Shown here one piece after another: positions 12,262-23,538 of a stretch of DNA of 64,000 nucleotides (position 1 is its first letter; every line of letters begins with the position of its first letter). Source of the stretch: Podocnemis expansa (taxonomy: Eukaryota > Chordata > Testudines > Podocnemididae); the NCBI GenBank assembly GCA_007922195.1, contig ML681989.1, positions 46,672,715 to 46,736,714 on the forward strand, given 5' to 3'. The notes under the pieces were generated by a model. The model was not told where the DNA came from. It was given only the letters and a program-made list of their open reading frames with translations, and did not search any database. The translations under genes and the position numbers were made by a program.

Positions 12262-12440
12262 CAGGGCTGGTCCTACCATAGAGGCAACCTAGGCAGTTGC
12301 TTACGACACCAATGGCGCTCCCCAGAGCTGTCCTTGGAGGGGGTCAACAGGGGTGAGTGCCCCTAGCCCCGCAGTTCCATGGGCCCCATGCCATCCTGCT
12401 ATGAGCAGAGCAATGCAGGACCTACGCTTGCTCAGATGAC
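12262..12440. mobile_element. hAT-like fragment (left end only)
   Basis: CAGGGCTGGTCCTACC begins here and resembles the termini of the element at 12630-12908. Duplicated host sequence resumes at about 12460, so this is a truncated or deleted copy of roughly 180 bp. Its right boundary is approximate. Confidence 0.45.
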
Positions 12441-12629
12441 AGGCTTAACAGCATTTAGAAGAATGAAAAATCATTCTCCATGTTGATCTACAAGTGCACA
12501 CCTCTATTTCTCATGACATTTTTTTGTTTCATTTTTATTGTAATGTTGCCATTTCAGAAAGGAATGAACGCAAGAACATCCACACAGAATTGATGCTTGT
12601 ATAGTTAGGTCCCAATCACATTCTAAAAT

Positions 12630-12908
12630 CAGGACTGGATTCAGGGACAGGCAAACCAGTTGCTGCCCAAGGTGCTGTGACAAAAGGGAAAATAGTCTTT
12701 GAAGTAAAATTTTAGGTATTCTGTATGTGGATTTATTTTTCATTAAGCACCTAGACTGTTCTAGGTCTTTGTATGACAAATCATGCATTAAAATCATGAA
12801 ATAGGTTACAAATGCAGTAAGTTAAGTATTCAAACATTTGAGAAATATCTGGGGGGGGATCAAAGTGGCTCCTCACCTGGTGCGTCATTTGATCTAAGGC
12901 CAGCCCTG
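12630..12908. mobile_element. hAT MITE (279 bp) with perfect target duplication
   Basis: The ends CAGGACTGG and CCAGCCCTG are inverted, and the 8-mers on both sides (12622-12629 and 12909-12916) are identical: TCTAAAAT. This defines a hAT insertion exactly. There is no coding capacity. Confidence 0.85.
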
Positions 12909-12930
12909 TCTAAAATGAACATAAATAGTG

Positions 12931-13407
12931 TGTGGGAAATAACAGTTCTGCTGAAGTTTCCGGCATAGGTGTAAGATAAGAAAACCAGCAAGAGCAAAAC
13001 CAGCTTAAACTAGTCAAAAACCACAATTTGACTCAAAATACCCTAAACCCCTTAGCACACATGCTTAATTAACTTATACATATTAACCAACACACCTACA
13101 GGTGGAGACTTTATATGCAAACAAGCTACAGGGGAAGTAATATAGGTCATAGCTGATTATAATATAGGTCATAGCTAATTATAATATAGGCGGAACGGAA
13201 AGATTGTACACCCTGTTCTGTCCTCCAATGACGGATCATGGGGAGGGACCATGCGGCCGGGAGATAGGATAAAAGGAATTGAATTTTGTAATCAAGTGTG
13301 CCTCTGTATAACACAGCACCCAATTCAGCTGAATTGAAGGGAATAAAAATGCTTGACTTGAGAATTGGTGTCTCCTCTAAAATCAAACAGTCAGTGTATT
13401 TCTGACA
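12931..13407 (+). mobile_element. Solo LTR (477 bp) of a second retroviral family
   Basis: It begins TGTGGGAA and ends TCTGACA, with identical 5-bp duplications TAGTG at 12926-12930 and 13408-13412. Promoter signals lie in the expected order on the plus strand: CCAAT at 13224, an A/T-rich GGATAAAAGG box near 13267, and the polyadenylation signal AATAAA at 13342. The upstream part (U3) carries a 22-bp direct repeat (13139-13160 and 13161-13182, plus 8 more bases), a layout typical of enhancer repeats. No internal genes remain. It is unrelated in sequence to the LTRs at 3546 and 19417. Confidence 0.88.
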
Positions 13408-13548
13408 TAGTGCAATAGCCTTGTGCTGACCCTTACGGTGGGATGAACTTCACCTATGAAAATATCTCACAAAAATGCCTAATCCTTAACACTGAAGCAA
13501 CAGGCACATGCTTTGGTTATTATTCCAGGTGATAAGTTCCAAAAGGAC

Positions 13549-13692
13549 AGCTGCATTAGTCTAGTTCAGCAAAACAGACAATGAGTCCTGAGCTTTCTAA
13601 ACATCTCATAAAGTGGGATTTTCTCACACAAGGTCATGAGATAAATTTGTTAAGTCTTCAACAGTGCCACAGGACTCCTGTTAGTTTTCCTA
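13549..13692 (+). mobile_element. PLE tail in inverted arrangement
   Basis: At 13549-13582 there is a minus-oriented PLE terminus (its complement reads TTTTGCTGAACTAGACTAAT). It abuts a plus-oriented tail at 13582-13692 with AAGTGGGATTTTCT, GAGATAAATTTGTTAAG and GCCACAGGACTCCTG. The two pieces share the PLE end in opposite orientations. The hammerhead-like core is degenerate here. Confidence 0.65.
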
Positions 13693-13884
13693 GAATTATA
13701 GATATGCTTGGGGATAACAAGGAAAGAGGAGTAACAGAAATAGAAAACTATCTGAATTGTCATTCTTTTCCTTTCTTACTCTTTACCCCAGTGGTTTCAA
13801 ACTTTTTCCCCCTCAGGACCCAGCTGAAAAAGGTCATTTCTCACTGCAACCCAACAACTATCTCTATGGGCGTCAGAGATGTGG
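13693..13884. other. Unassigned DNA with a truncated hAT-like end
   Basis: CCAGTGGTTTCAAACTTTTT near 13788 resembles a hAT terminus. It is cut off by the PLE copy that follows, so no partner end is seen. Confidence 0.35.
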
Positions 13885-14218
13885 CTGGGACATCGAGACT
13901 TCAAAGAGAAACAGATGAACTCAAATTAATATGCAAGCTAAATTCCGTGAAAGTAGGACTGAATCGAGACTATGGGTTACTTTCCCATTACAAAAGGTAA
14001 TTTGACTTCAGGCTTCCCATGGTTTGAACCTAACAACTGCTCTGATTTGCTGTTATTGTATGACCTGATCCTATGTTTTACACCCCCTTGCATTTATTTT
14101 CATTCCATTCTGTAAGTTCATCCATCTTCGAAGCATCTGATGAAGTGGGATTTTCTCCCACGAAAGCTCATGCGAAAAATAAATCTGCTAGTTTTAAAGT
14201 ACCATATGACTTCTTGGG
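13885..14218 (+). mobile_element. 5'-truncated PLE with coding C-terminus and tail
   Basis: The first ~110 bases translate to RLQRETDELKLICKLNSVK and onward, matching the end of the PLE protein at 54758-54860 (LQRETAELEFICRFDTINLV). The tail follows in the order seen in that element: GCTGTTATTGTATGACCTGATCC, TGCATTTATTTTCATTCC, the hammerhead-like core (14137-14165) and AAATCTGCTAGTTTTAAAG. This confirms that the short tail copies across the window belong to the PLE. Confidence 0.8.
14137..14165 (+). ncRNA. Hammerhead-like ribozyme motif in PLE tail
   Basis: CTGATGA (14137-14143) is followed by one A, a 6-bp stem GTGGGA/TCCCAC (14145-14150 with 14156-14161) closed by loop TTTTC, and then GAAA (14162-14165). 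These are the two invariant hammerhead boxes around stem II. Next comes GC-TCAT-GC, a 2-bp minimal helix III of the kind known in PLE hammerheads. The base expected to be U before the cleavage site is G in this copy, and an extra A precedes stem II. No convincing helix I partner is seen, so activity of this copy is doubtful. PLE terminal repeats are known to carry hammerheads. Confidence 0.55.
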
Positions 14219-15470
14219 GTTTTTTTTTGTTTGTTTTTTCTTCTAATCAACACAAACAGGCTCAAATTAGAGCAATATCCCTTCGCTATATTTTGTGATT
14301 TCTTTCATAGCCAGTGCACATATTAGGAAAACTGATGCTGGGAAAAACAGTATTGGCATAGCCTGCAAGGTGTTGAATCTTGTCTGATTAAATATCCCTT
14401 ATGAGCTAAAGATGAACAGTAGAACTGCAGCTTCAAAACACTAAGCTGAATGTGCCTTTGAGACAGCTACACTCTATCAAGAAACCATCTTGAAATATCA
14501 ACAGATCAGCTATCATTCTAGATTTATTTGCTTCAGCGACTATCTTCATTCCTCAGGACAGAATGTATGCCAGTTGAATTAACAGACCAACATGTTTGCA
14601 ACAAAACAGTGAGGTCTTGCAGCCAGGGGGCATACCATTCAATAGGCATTTTAAAGATATTTCTTCCTTTTTTCCTCCTTATCATAAAGTATAAATAACA
14701 CCCACTTTAAATGTTCTATTGATCTCACTATAGCAACTGGTTGGAGCCCTGTGGTTTCTATGAATATAGAACTGGTTTCAGGTTCATAATGGAATTGGAC
14801 ATAAACAGCCTGGAAAGACTAGGAACAGAGGTAGAGTGTTGCACAGTAAACTCCAGACATGAATCACCAGGAGACTTTTATGAATTCACTGTCCACATGG
14901 ACATAAAACAAATACTCCCTAATGACTCACATTATTACATGTGGTCCCTATGGGCTTCAAGTCCATTTCCTGATTGCAAAATAACATAAAGCACAAACTC
15001 ACACATTCTTCAGCCGGGCCAACCTTTAAAGTCTCTTGCCTGCTCAGACAGGGTCTCTACCAACCACCTCTGACCAGGGAATTTTCTCCTAGTCTACCTA
15101 CTTCAGTTTTTTCCCCTACCGACTTAGAGCCAGGTAGGAGCTAGCTTATCTCTGTACTGTCTGCAACTATAAATTCAATCTGCTGAATTTCCCACGTACT
15201 CTTTTAACTGACATTTCCTGCTCTTTTTCTGTCATGGAAATCACTTGATTCAAACCAGTTGTGGCTCACCCTGTAATCATGACTGGATTAGCCCTAGGAT
15301 CTTCCATCCACAGGCAAGCAACCCTGTTACATAGCCATGCTTCATGCAGCCTGAGGGAGATTGAGACAGCTATATTGGCATATGAAGCAAAACAATAGCA
15401 TCTGATAGTCAGCAGTTGTACTCTAAGCCTAGTTAGGGCTCTACAGAATATCACTTGAAATACCAGAAGA
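14219..15470. other. Unassigned DNA
   Basis: It is AT-rich and without recognisable gene or repeat. The open frame at 14741-14989 has no known domain and no splice or promoter support. Confidence 0.4.
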
Positions 15471-15478
15471 TCCTAGAC

Positions 15479-17892
15479 CAGACGTGGTCAAACTGTGGCT
15501 CGCGAGCCACATGCGGCTCTTTAAAGAAAAATGTGCGACTCCCGGGAGAGCATGGGGGGGAAGGGCGGCATGGCGGGAACCAGGGGTGAGAAATCTGCAA
15601 TGGTTGGGGACAGCAGAGAGGTGGCAGCAGGGTGAGAGCCGGCACGGGAGGAGCAGCCTTGGGAGAGCTGCAGGAAAAAGGCAGCGTGGTCAGAGCTGGG
15701 GAAGGGGCAGCCTTGTGAGAGCCCGCAGGGAAACAGCAGCCTGGTCAGAGCGGGGAAGGGAAGGGAGGGGAGGGGAGGAGCAGAGCGGAGTTGTGAGAAC
15801 CTCACTGGCAGAAAAAAACAGCCTGGTAAGAGCTGAGTGGGGAGGGGCAGCATTGTCAGAGCCAGCAGGGAAAGCCAACTTCCTCAGTTAGGTGTAAAGA
15901 CATGCACTCAGAGCAAGTAACTGCCAGATTCCAGTTTACTCCCACAATATTAATTCTACCCTCCTTGTCTGTGTGCATAATGATATAGTCTTTAATTACA
16001 TCAGTGCATGATTTTTTTAAAGACTTTTCTTTTTTGATATTGTTTTCTGAGTAAATATTTTTAAAACTGGCACATAAATTGATCAAGAACAAGTCTACAA
16101 TGAACTACAGATAAGTGATGATAATTAGCAATTTAAACCTAAAAAGCAATTGCAAATTAACTTTCTTTTTTTTAAATCACCTGGCGTTTCCAGATGTTGT
16201 AATATAATGCAAAATTATTTCTCTTGTATTTCTATTTTGAGAATTAAATAAGAATCATCAGAAATGACTGAAAATTGACACAAATGTTACATCCAAAACC
16301 ACTGGCCACTGTCAAAAGGTTATTAAAAAAAAAGCCCTTTATTTAAAGAATGTTACAAGTACTTATTATGGATCATGGTTCATTTTCAGTATGCAAAATG
16401 ATTCAGACTTAGGATAGACCACCACTGCTGAAAACTGGCTTTAGAAAAAAATTCCTTAAGTCCATTGAACAAGTGTGCCTGAGACATCAGTATGTCATCT
16501 GTTTGCAGAAGGAACTGCTAGTACATTTATTTTATAAGAAAATATTAATTAATATAATAACTAACTCAATTACCAAAATAATTTACATTCACTGCAAAGT
16601 TCAATAGCAGCACTATACTTCTACTGATTAAATAGCATTCACATGTATTTTCTTTTTAGTGGTATAGTCAAAATCTATTTATATTTCAGTGCAGTCTTCA
16701 TGAATGACTGTGGGTATCTGAGCCCATTAGACAAGAGTAATTGTTGTGAAGGGCTGAGGACAGTAAATTGTGTTTGTAAACTTTCTGAAAAAATCTCTCA
16801 CCAGTAAAGATTTTACTTTGTATTATAAAAATCAAATATTGATATTTAGAATTTATACACGGCCTGACCTCAAACTGAATAAACTCAATGGGATTTTTTC
16901 CACAGTATCTTTTGTGCATGGACTCCAAAGCACTTTCTGAAACAGGCTCTGATCTTGCACTTTCTGTCCCAATAAATTCTCATTGATCTTTTGTGATTCT
17001 GAACAGTTGAAAAGGTGTCCCTGTGTGCATCTCTTCACGGGATTAAGATGAGAGCAGTATTTTCCCTTACTGTTACTCTCATTTTAAAATTAATTGGGTC
17101 TCAGTCCTCAGACCTTTTGTCTTCACTGTCCATGAGTATTTTAGTGAACAAGTTTACTGGCAGAAATATTGGTAGGGAAGCAGGGGCATGGTAGGTGGTA
17201 GGATGGGGTGGGAGGCAGAAATATGGCCTGTTTGGGGAGAGCAGAGAATCAGCAGCATGGTAAGAGACAGCAGGGAAGTGGCAACAGGGAGTGGGGGAGA
17301 GAAGCATGACATGGTCAGAGAAGCCATAGCATGTTTAGATTTTCTTGTAGGTCCTAATGCAGCTTACTCATTGTTAAAATAAAATCACATTTTACAAGTC
17401 CTAAACATGATGTGGAATATTAAGAAATGAAAACACAAAGGAGAAAAGTTTAAAACTGAACGTAGATTACTTTCAATTTTTGGCACAACTTACTGCTGTG
17501 AAGCATCATATTCCACAATGAAATTCAAAACATTGTGCAATACTTAGAGATCAGCATTTGAGAGAGCTTTTACCTGCTGCATTGATAAGTTACTGCCCAG
17601 ATTTAAAAAAAAAAAAAACTTACCACACTCCTGTAGTGTTCTACATCTAGCAACAGCTAAATTTTTACTGTGTAGGCCTAGTTTCATGGTAATCTTAAAT
17701 AATTATTAGAATCTGCCATTAGTGGATCAATATTTGCCCTATTTTTATGATAAAATTAAAGCACTCAATGAATTTTAAGCTTAGTAATTTTGGAGTAGGT
17801 AAAAATATGTGGTTATGTGCCTCAGTGCGGCTCTCAAAGGTTTAATAATCGACTTGTGCGGCTCTTGATTTCTGTAAGTTTGGCCACCCCTG
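15479..17892 (+). mobile_element. hAT deletion derivative (2414 bp)
   Basis: The termini CAGACGTGGTCAAACTGTGG and GTTTGGCCACCCCTG are flanked by TCCTAGAC (15471-15478) and CCCTAGAC (17893-17900), 7 of 8 identical. It is the same family as the elements at 39493 and 43466. Subterminal CAGCCTGGTCAGAGC-type repeats fill 15590-15880. Between 17340 and 17560 two remnants of the transposase gene are joined by a deletion: a segment matching the region just before and at the start codon (17340-17460), then one matching the C-terminal dimerisation region (17467-17560). About 1.25 kb of unrelated DNA lies at 15890-17150. Confidence 0.82.
15890..17150. other. AT-rich segment carried inside the hAT element
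   Basis: The two flanks are hAT subterminal repeats, but this interior has no match to the related hAT copies. It is AT-rich, has no long open frame and no recognisable transposon ends. Either another element inserted here and lost readable ends, or the hAT picked up host DNA. The sequence alone does not decide between them. Confidence 0.5.
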
Positions 17893-17900
17893 CCCTAGAC

Positions 17901-18639
17901 AGACCCTGATGAGTAGAGTACTGTGTATTCAATTCATTCCACACTACCACTCTATTTAAACTCCAATTTCATTCAATTATGAAACTTAATTTTAATAAAA
18001 ATAAATGCTTTAAACCCACAGTTTTGTGCAATTATGAACATTTAAACTGCTAAAAATAGAAAAAAACCTAAATAATCTGTTGAAATTTTTAAAAAAATAA
18101 ATAAAAATGGAATTTTGGCAATTCTAGTCATGTTTATTTACCTCATTTCTCAGTTGTCTGAGTGTTTAATTTTAAATGCTTCTTCCTGAAGTCTGTTTCT
18201 TAAGATATATCTCCTGGTGCTCCTGCTGGGAGGAAGTGGTTTTCTGGGAATGCCTTCTTCTGGCAAGTGCAGGGAGTGGGTACAAGATCATCAAAGTCAT
18301 CTTCCTCTTCTTCCACTGTCTCCTGTAAGTCTTATTTATCAGGGAGAGATATTCCACATTGTATGGAGTTGTTGCTAAAATTAGTCTATTAACCTTTTTA
18401 CAGCTATACTGTGGTATATTGTGAGATGGCATGCATGCCTGTGCACTCCAGGATATATTCTGCTTAAATTTTCTGTTCACTTATTGTATGCCAACTAGGC
18501 CATGCAAGGTTCCATTATGAATGTCCATAACCTATTCTATCTGATCACTGTTGTATTGGGTTTCCTGCAACATCATGCATGTGCTTAGACATGTAGTATG
18601 TTTTGCATGGCTCAGGGGACTGGGAAGTAGACTGAACTC
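17901..18639. other. Unassigned DNA
   Basis: It is AT-rich and without recognisable feature. The minus-strand open frame at 18172-18480 has no known domain. Confidence 0.4.
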
Positions 18640-21540
18640 TCTTCCAGCAACATATAAACAACCAGAGCTATGAGCAAGCAAGTACATGTAGGCGACAACA
18701 AAGAATATTCAGATCAAGGTCCCTGACTCAAACTGGACAAAGAAATCACCTCTGCCCTGAAAAGGAGGGGTTGAGAGGGGGTTGGAAACAAAGAGACACT
18801 TAAAATGATTTGGGGCTTTTTGCCTAGGAATCTCCATCTTGAAACAACTTCAATGAAGATCTGGGCCCTGCCTGGTTTCAGGAGGAGACTGCCTGTACAA
18901 ACATCTGACAGCCAACCATCTTGAGCATAAATGTGGACTATGAAGTCAGTTTAGTTAGAGATATTAGGTTAGTATGTATGTTTTACCTTTTATTTCCCTG
19001 TGATCACTCCTGACTCATTTATATTATGATTCTGCCTTAACTGGCTATTTTCTCACTTAGAATTGTAATTGGATTAATAAACTATTGGTTGTTTTATCTA
19101 AAGTTGTGTGGTCTTTAGAGGATGTACAGGAAGAAGGCTGGGGACATTCTATTTCTTTGTTATATGTATGGACATGAGCGTATGGTGATTGGGTGTGGGT
19201 CCCAATCCCTGTAAGACCGTGTCTCCTGGTGAGGTAACTGGAGCTGGGGTTGCTCACGCGGGGACTGTAAATGGCTCAATCCTCAGCCAAGTCACCTTTG
19301 GGTGTGGAGTTCCTGGCCCTCGCTGGGGTAGGGGAAAACTCCCCTAGTTCCCCAGTCTTCTAGCCCTTGAGTAGGGCAAGGCAGAACACTAACAGTCTAT
19401 AGCTCTCCAACCCTTCTGTGACCCAGACCTCCTGGGATAACCACATGTATATGCAAAGATCAGGGCAAGCTGCAGAAAGGAGAGCAGATTCTCCCAGCAC
19501 TGGTGGGTTACCTGGAGGTAACTTCCCCAACCAGTCACAAACAATGCTTCTGATCCCCCAAACTGGTCATCAAGAAGCCACTCATAAAACATACTCAGCC
19601 CCCTTTACTGCATTCCAATCACTGGTCCCCAGTACAGCCACAATGTCTAATAGGTTCTTCTGATCCCAAAAGGTCAGTCACATCACCCAGAACAATACAG
19701 GCTTGGATCTTAACCAAAATACCACACCACCAGCCAATCCTTTAGTAACTACAACTGAAGGGTTTAATATAAAAAGGAAAGAAACAAAAATGAGAGCTGT
19801 TATTGGGTCAAAGTGGATCACACACAGACAAATGATTTAGAGTCCATAGAAGATAAGTTCCTGAAGAATTTGGAGTTTGCAGGTCTTAGGCATACATCCA
19901 TTACCTAGATGGGTTTAAGTCCTTGTTTCACAGCTTCAGTTGTTAGAAATCCAGTTTACAGGAATAGACCAAATAATCCAAGTATAGAGTTGGTTCTAAT
20001 TCTCCCCAGAGAATTAGCAGGGCAGTTTCCAGGCCAGTGCTGGCGGGGATCTCAATCCTGCAGCCCAAACTTTCCTTGAGAAGCTTGGACAGATGTGAGA
20101 TAAAGGGATTATGTTCCTCACTTCCTTTTATAGCAGTAGCAAAGTGGGCATTTGCAGGTCATTTCTTGCTATGGGCTTTGATGACAATTTTCAGGTACTT
20201 AAGTGGAGAATAGTAATGTATATCGTCCTTTGATGTAAAACCTTCACTTCCTGGGCACCACAGGTAATTAGCTGCATTAGCACCATTAATGGACAGTTTA
20301 CATTGGTACATCAAAGGTCCATCTAGATGCTAATGTTTCCTTTCAACCCCTTCCAATAGAACAATAGTGACAGACAGTGAAGCAGTTTATTTGCCTTGCT
20401 ATCTTCCAACAGGATATATGTAAATTTCATTAAGAAACCACTATTGAAACCACACATGCATATCAAAGCCCTAGCCTAATTGTAACACTACCATTGTATT
20501 TTCCTATACTATATCTTTAAAGGTTATCTTTGGGTCATGTGTTTTACAAGATGGCTTGGCCGTCTCAGGCCTAGCATGACACCTTCTACCAGGGAAGGAC
20601 AGAATGTCCAAAATTCAGGCCTTCAGCCCTCAGATAGGGCAAGGCAGAACGCACCAAAGTCTATGGCCCTCCACCCCTCAGGCAAGGTAAAGCAAAGTAC
20701 AATATCGAAGTCTTCAGGGTAGGTGACCAGTGGGATCCTGGTCAGCCCTTCACTGTCAACAGGCGGCAGGTCAGGCAACCCCTCCAGTCCATCCGCTAGC
20801 AGCAGCAGCTCCTCCAGATCACAGGGGTTTGGTGCTGCTGGCTCATCAGCATTCTCCATGGAGGGAAGTTCCTCTAGGTCCTTGTGGGCATCCCACTGGA
20901 TTCCCTCATCCTTTCTGCTGAGGGAAGCTCTTCTAGGTCCTCACCTGGAGGAGGTGAATATAGAGAAAATCCTGCCAGCAGTCACCCCCTTTGACTCTCC
21001 TGGGGCGGGAGATCCCCTGGTTCAACCACACCTCTTCTCCTCTATCTCCCCCTTGGCTGTCTCGTCCACTCCTTTATACAGTCCTCCCTTTCCCCCGGCC
21101 CATCTCCTTGGTTCCAGGCAGGGCTTTTGAGCAGAGTCTCCTCCTGCCAGCAAGGGGAGTGCTGGCGACCAACTGCCTCCTAGCCACAGGGTAAGTGCTC
21201 TACCCTACTACAGGGACCCATCCCTCAAGTAGCCAGAGGGCATACACCCACTGCTTGAGACCAATGCATGTGAGAGGCTGGAGTAGGCTGACTCAGGAGT
21301 GATTGGGCACTTGGCAAAACAGGGTGAATTGGGGTTCAGGCATGAAAATTGGGGGGTCATAGCAGTACACTGGACCAGATCTGGGAAGCAGCCTCTCACA
21401 TACTGCCAGGTAGCTGAGGATAACTCCTATGCATCTTTAGGAGGTCATGGCTTTGGTAAGTTTGTAAGTAAAGTTACACCATTTTCTACAGGAAGTGAAA
21501 GGGTAAATCATGAGCCAGGATCAGGATAGTCTTCCTCTCT
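18640..21540 (+). mobile_element. Probable LTR-retroelement body, decayed
   Basis: The left part ends with an AATAAA signal (near 19074) followed by GTTTTATCTAAAGTTGTGTGG, the look of the 3' end of a long terminal repeat region. Around the solo LTR, on both sides, lie ~46-bp degenerate units of the type CAGATAGGGCAAGGCAGAAC (19360-19410 and 20605-20710), showing that one older element was split by that LTR. No polymerase or capsid motif is readable. The minus-strand acidic frame at 20623-20859 is in repeat sequence. The boundaries are approximate. Confidence 0.35.
19417..20581 (-). mobile_element. Solo LTR of an endogenous retrovirus, copy 2
   Basis: It runs from TGTGACCC to GCATGACA with identical 5-bp duplications CCTTC at 19412-19416 and 20582-20586. 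It aligns along its length with the LTR at 3546-4732. A TATAAAAGGA box at about 20122-20132 on the minus strand supports that orientation. No retroviral genes adjoin it. This copy lacks the CR1 insertion found in copy 1, so it shows the uninterrupted sequence of the LTR. Confidence 0.85.
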
Positions 21541-22504
21541 GTCCTGTAAAGGTGAAATGTCACCATGATCATCAACCTTTACCACTGGCGGTATAAGAAG
21601 GAAAGAGAGGGACTTTTAGAGGAATGGGAGGCTAGAACCAACATTAGCTGGGATGATAGGGCGTCTTTTACCCAACATCCACCCTCCAGAAACTCAAATA
21701 ACTGATGAAATGCATGTGCAGGCCAAACAAGGACCAGATTCAGGAACTGGGTCCCTACTAGCATATTTGAAATATTCAAGCCTAATTTGAAAAAAGGCAT
21801 GTAGATATAAAATTGCTAAAATCATACTACTAGGGCCAAAACATGGCTGAAAAAATGTCACAGACTTTTTAATTAGTAATGGCTGCAGTTTCCCAAGATG
21901 CAGAATTCAACAGAGCAGACAGACAGAGTACCCATGATGAGAGATAGGGGCTGTGCCTAAGGTATTCATAAAATTCATATAGGTGCCATCCAAAGACTAA
22001 AATCTAACAATCAGAGAAAAGAGAGTGACTAACCAAGGCCTACCTCCATTTATGAGAATATCCAATATGCTTAAACTGCCTGCTTTTAAGTGTGTTTATT
22101 AGGTGCCTAAACAGCAGTGTTCATCAAAATTTGGGTTCTTTGGTTTGCAGGAATATTCTGCCAGTTTGAAGTTTCCTTTAATCCTGAACTGGAATGAAAG
22201 ATCAACATTCTGGCATCTCCTGCCAAACACAGCTTCATTTCAGAAATATCATGAATTTTGTTTCCACAAAGTCAAAGCACTTTGTTTCATCTTTTATTTC
22301 TATAATGTGTTAAACTGGAAACAAAGCACTTTGAGTTTATCAAAATGTAGTGCTTTAACAATTTTGTCTAGAATGTCACTAAAATTGGTGTATATCCATG
22401 AAACATTCCCAGTATTTCAGAAGCAGTATTTTTCTAATTGAAACCTGTTGGCATGGAACATTTTTGACCAGCCCTATTTGATGTGTTTGTTGATAAGGCC
22501 CTGA
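21541..22504. other. Unassigned DNA
   Basis: No gene is visible. The stretch 22100-22480 (TTTCAGAAATATCATG, CAAAGCACTTTG and similar) has the repetitive look of an old transposon, but no family was identified. Confidence 0.35.
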
Positions 22505-23166
22505 GGGCATGTCCACACACGTTTTAAATTGAAATAACGCTTGTTATTTTGATTTAAAAATGTTTATGTCCAGAAGACGTTTCCTTATTTCAAAATAAGG
22601 AGCTCCCTTTTTTTGAAAAAAGGAAAACCATTTTGATACAATTAAACCTGCTTTGATACTGAAATAAGGGTTATTTCGAAACGTGGTTTTGAAATAACCC
22701 TGTCTGGCTCTGTTATATCAATATGCCCCACATATCTATATAACAATTGACCTTCCTCCCAGGATGCATGGCACCCTGGAAGAAAGTCTCACCCCCCAGC
22801 ACCTGGGCCAGGGAGCCGATCAGCACCCTGGCCAGGGGACGGAGGTGAGGTGCAGGGGTGCGTAAGGGGCGGCCGGCTGGGATGCTGGTATCCCCCTGCT
22901 GCCCCAGCACCCCCTGCTGCTCTCTAGGTGAGAGCCAGGCAGGGGACTGGGTGACAACATGGCCCTGCCCAGGGGCCATGTTGCCACATCTCCCACGGTG
23001 CCCCTTTCCTGAATCGAAATAGCAAGTCTTGTGTCCAGACTTGCTATTTCAATGTGGTGTTTTTCCTTAATTCAATTTAAGTTAAATCGATTTAATGATT
23101 TTATTTCAAATTAACTTATTTCAATTTAATTTAAATCGAATTAACCCCGTATGTGTGGACATAGCC
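22505..23166. mobile_element. MITE family A (662 bp)
   Basis: The ends GGGCATGTCCACACA and TGTGTGGACATAGCC are inverted, and inner arms consist of ATTTCGAAATAA-like palindromic motifs. Flanking triplets TGA and TTA fit a diverged 3-bp target duplication. A GC-rich core (22740-22980) matches that of the element at 52016-53126: both hold CTTCCTCCCAGGRTGC-like and TATATCRATATGCC-like segments. A 3-bp duplication suggests a PIF/Harbinger-type transposase in trans; that is an inference. Confidence 0.7.
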
Positions 23167-23538
23167 TTATTGGCTTGACCAACATGGCAGCAATCTGTGG
23201 TAGAGCTGGCATATAAACTCCAACTGTCATACTCCCAGTCCTGCAATGCAATGTGGTGTCTTTTTCTTCTTCTTCTTCTTCCATTAATATTTAATTCTGT
23301 GCAAGTGAACTCATTAGGAAGATGGCAGGTTTGCTAGCATCTCACTAGACAAAATACAATGACCACTCTATGTTTTTACAGCTTGTGTTCCACATCCTTT
23401 GAAGAGTCATATCTTTTGTAAGAAGGTCTCAGCACATATGGAGGTCACATCATGACAATGTATGTGAAGACCTGAATATATTTTATCATGATGCAATCTC
23501 ATAATATGAGGGCACAGAGAGCATGGTACTTGACTCAA

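Larger units (their letters stand above)
9085..13495. other. Duplicated host segment, copy 1
   Basis: This interval is colinear with 23190-26390 once insertions are removed. Anchors include: the MIR-like GTGGCTGAGC stretch (about 9110 and 23200); CACTGGATGGTGCT at 10128 and 24906; TTGACAACCTAA (12159 and 25690) followed by CACTTGAT or CGCTTGAT; ATTTCAGAAAGGAATGAA against ATTTCAGAAGGGAATGAA (12551 and 26202); and a block ending AACTTCACCT or AATTTCACCT (13450 and 26342). No conserved open frame is seen, so it is non-coding. Divergence looks high, implying an old event. It could instead be two copies of an undescribed large repeat. Confidence 0.6.

Noticed and set aside
12262..12908. A single 647-bp hAT element spanning both CAGGGCTGG ends
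   Set aside because: Duplicated host sequence (matching 26120-26275) lies between the two halves, and the right-hand element has its own perfect 8-bp duplication (TCTAAAAT).
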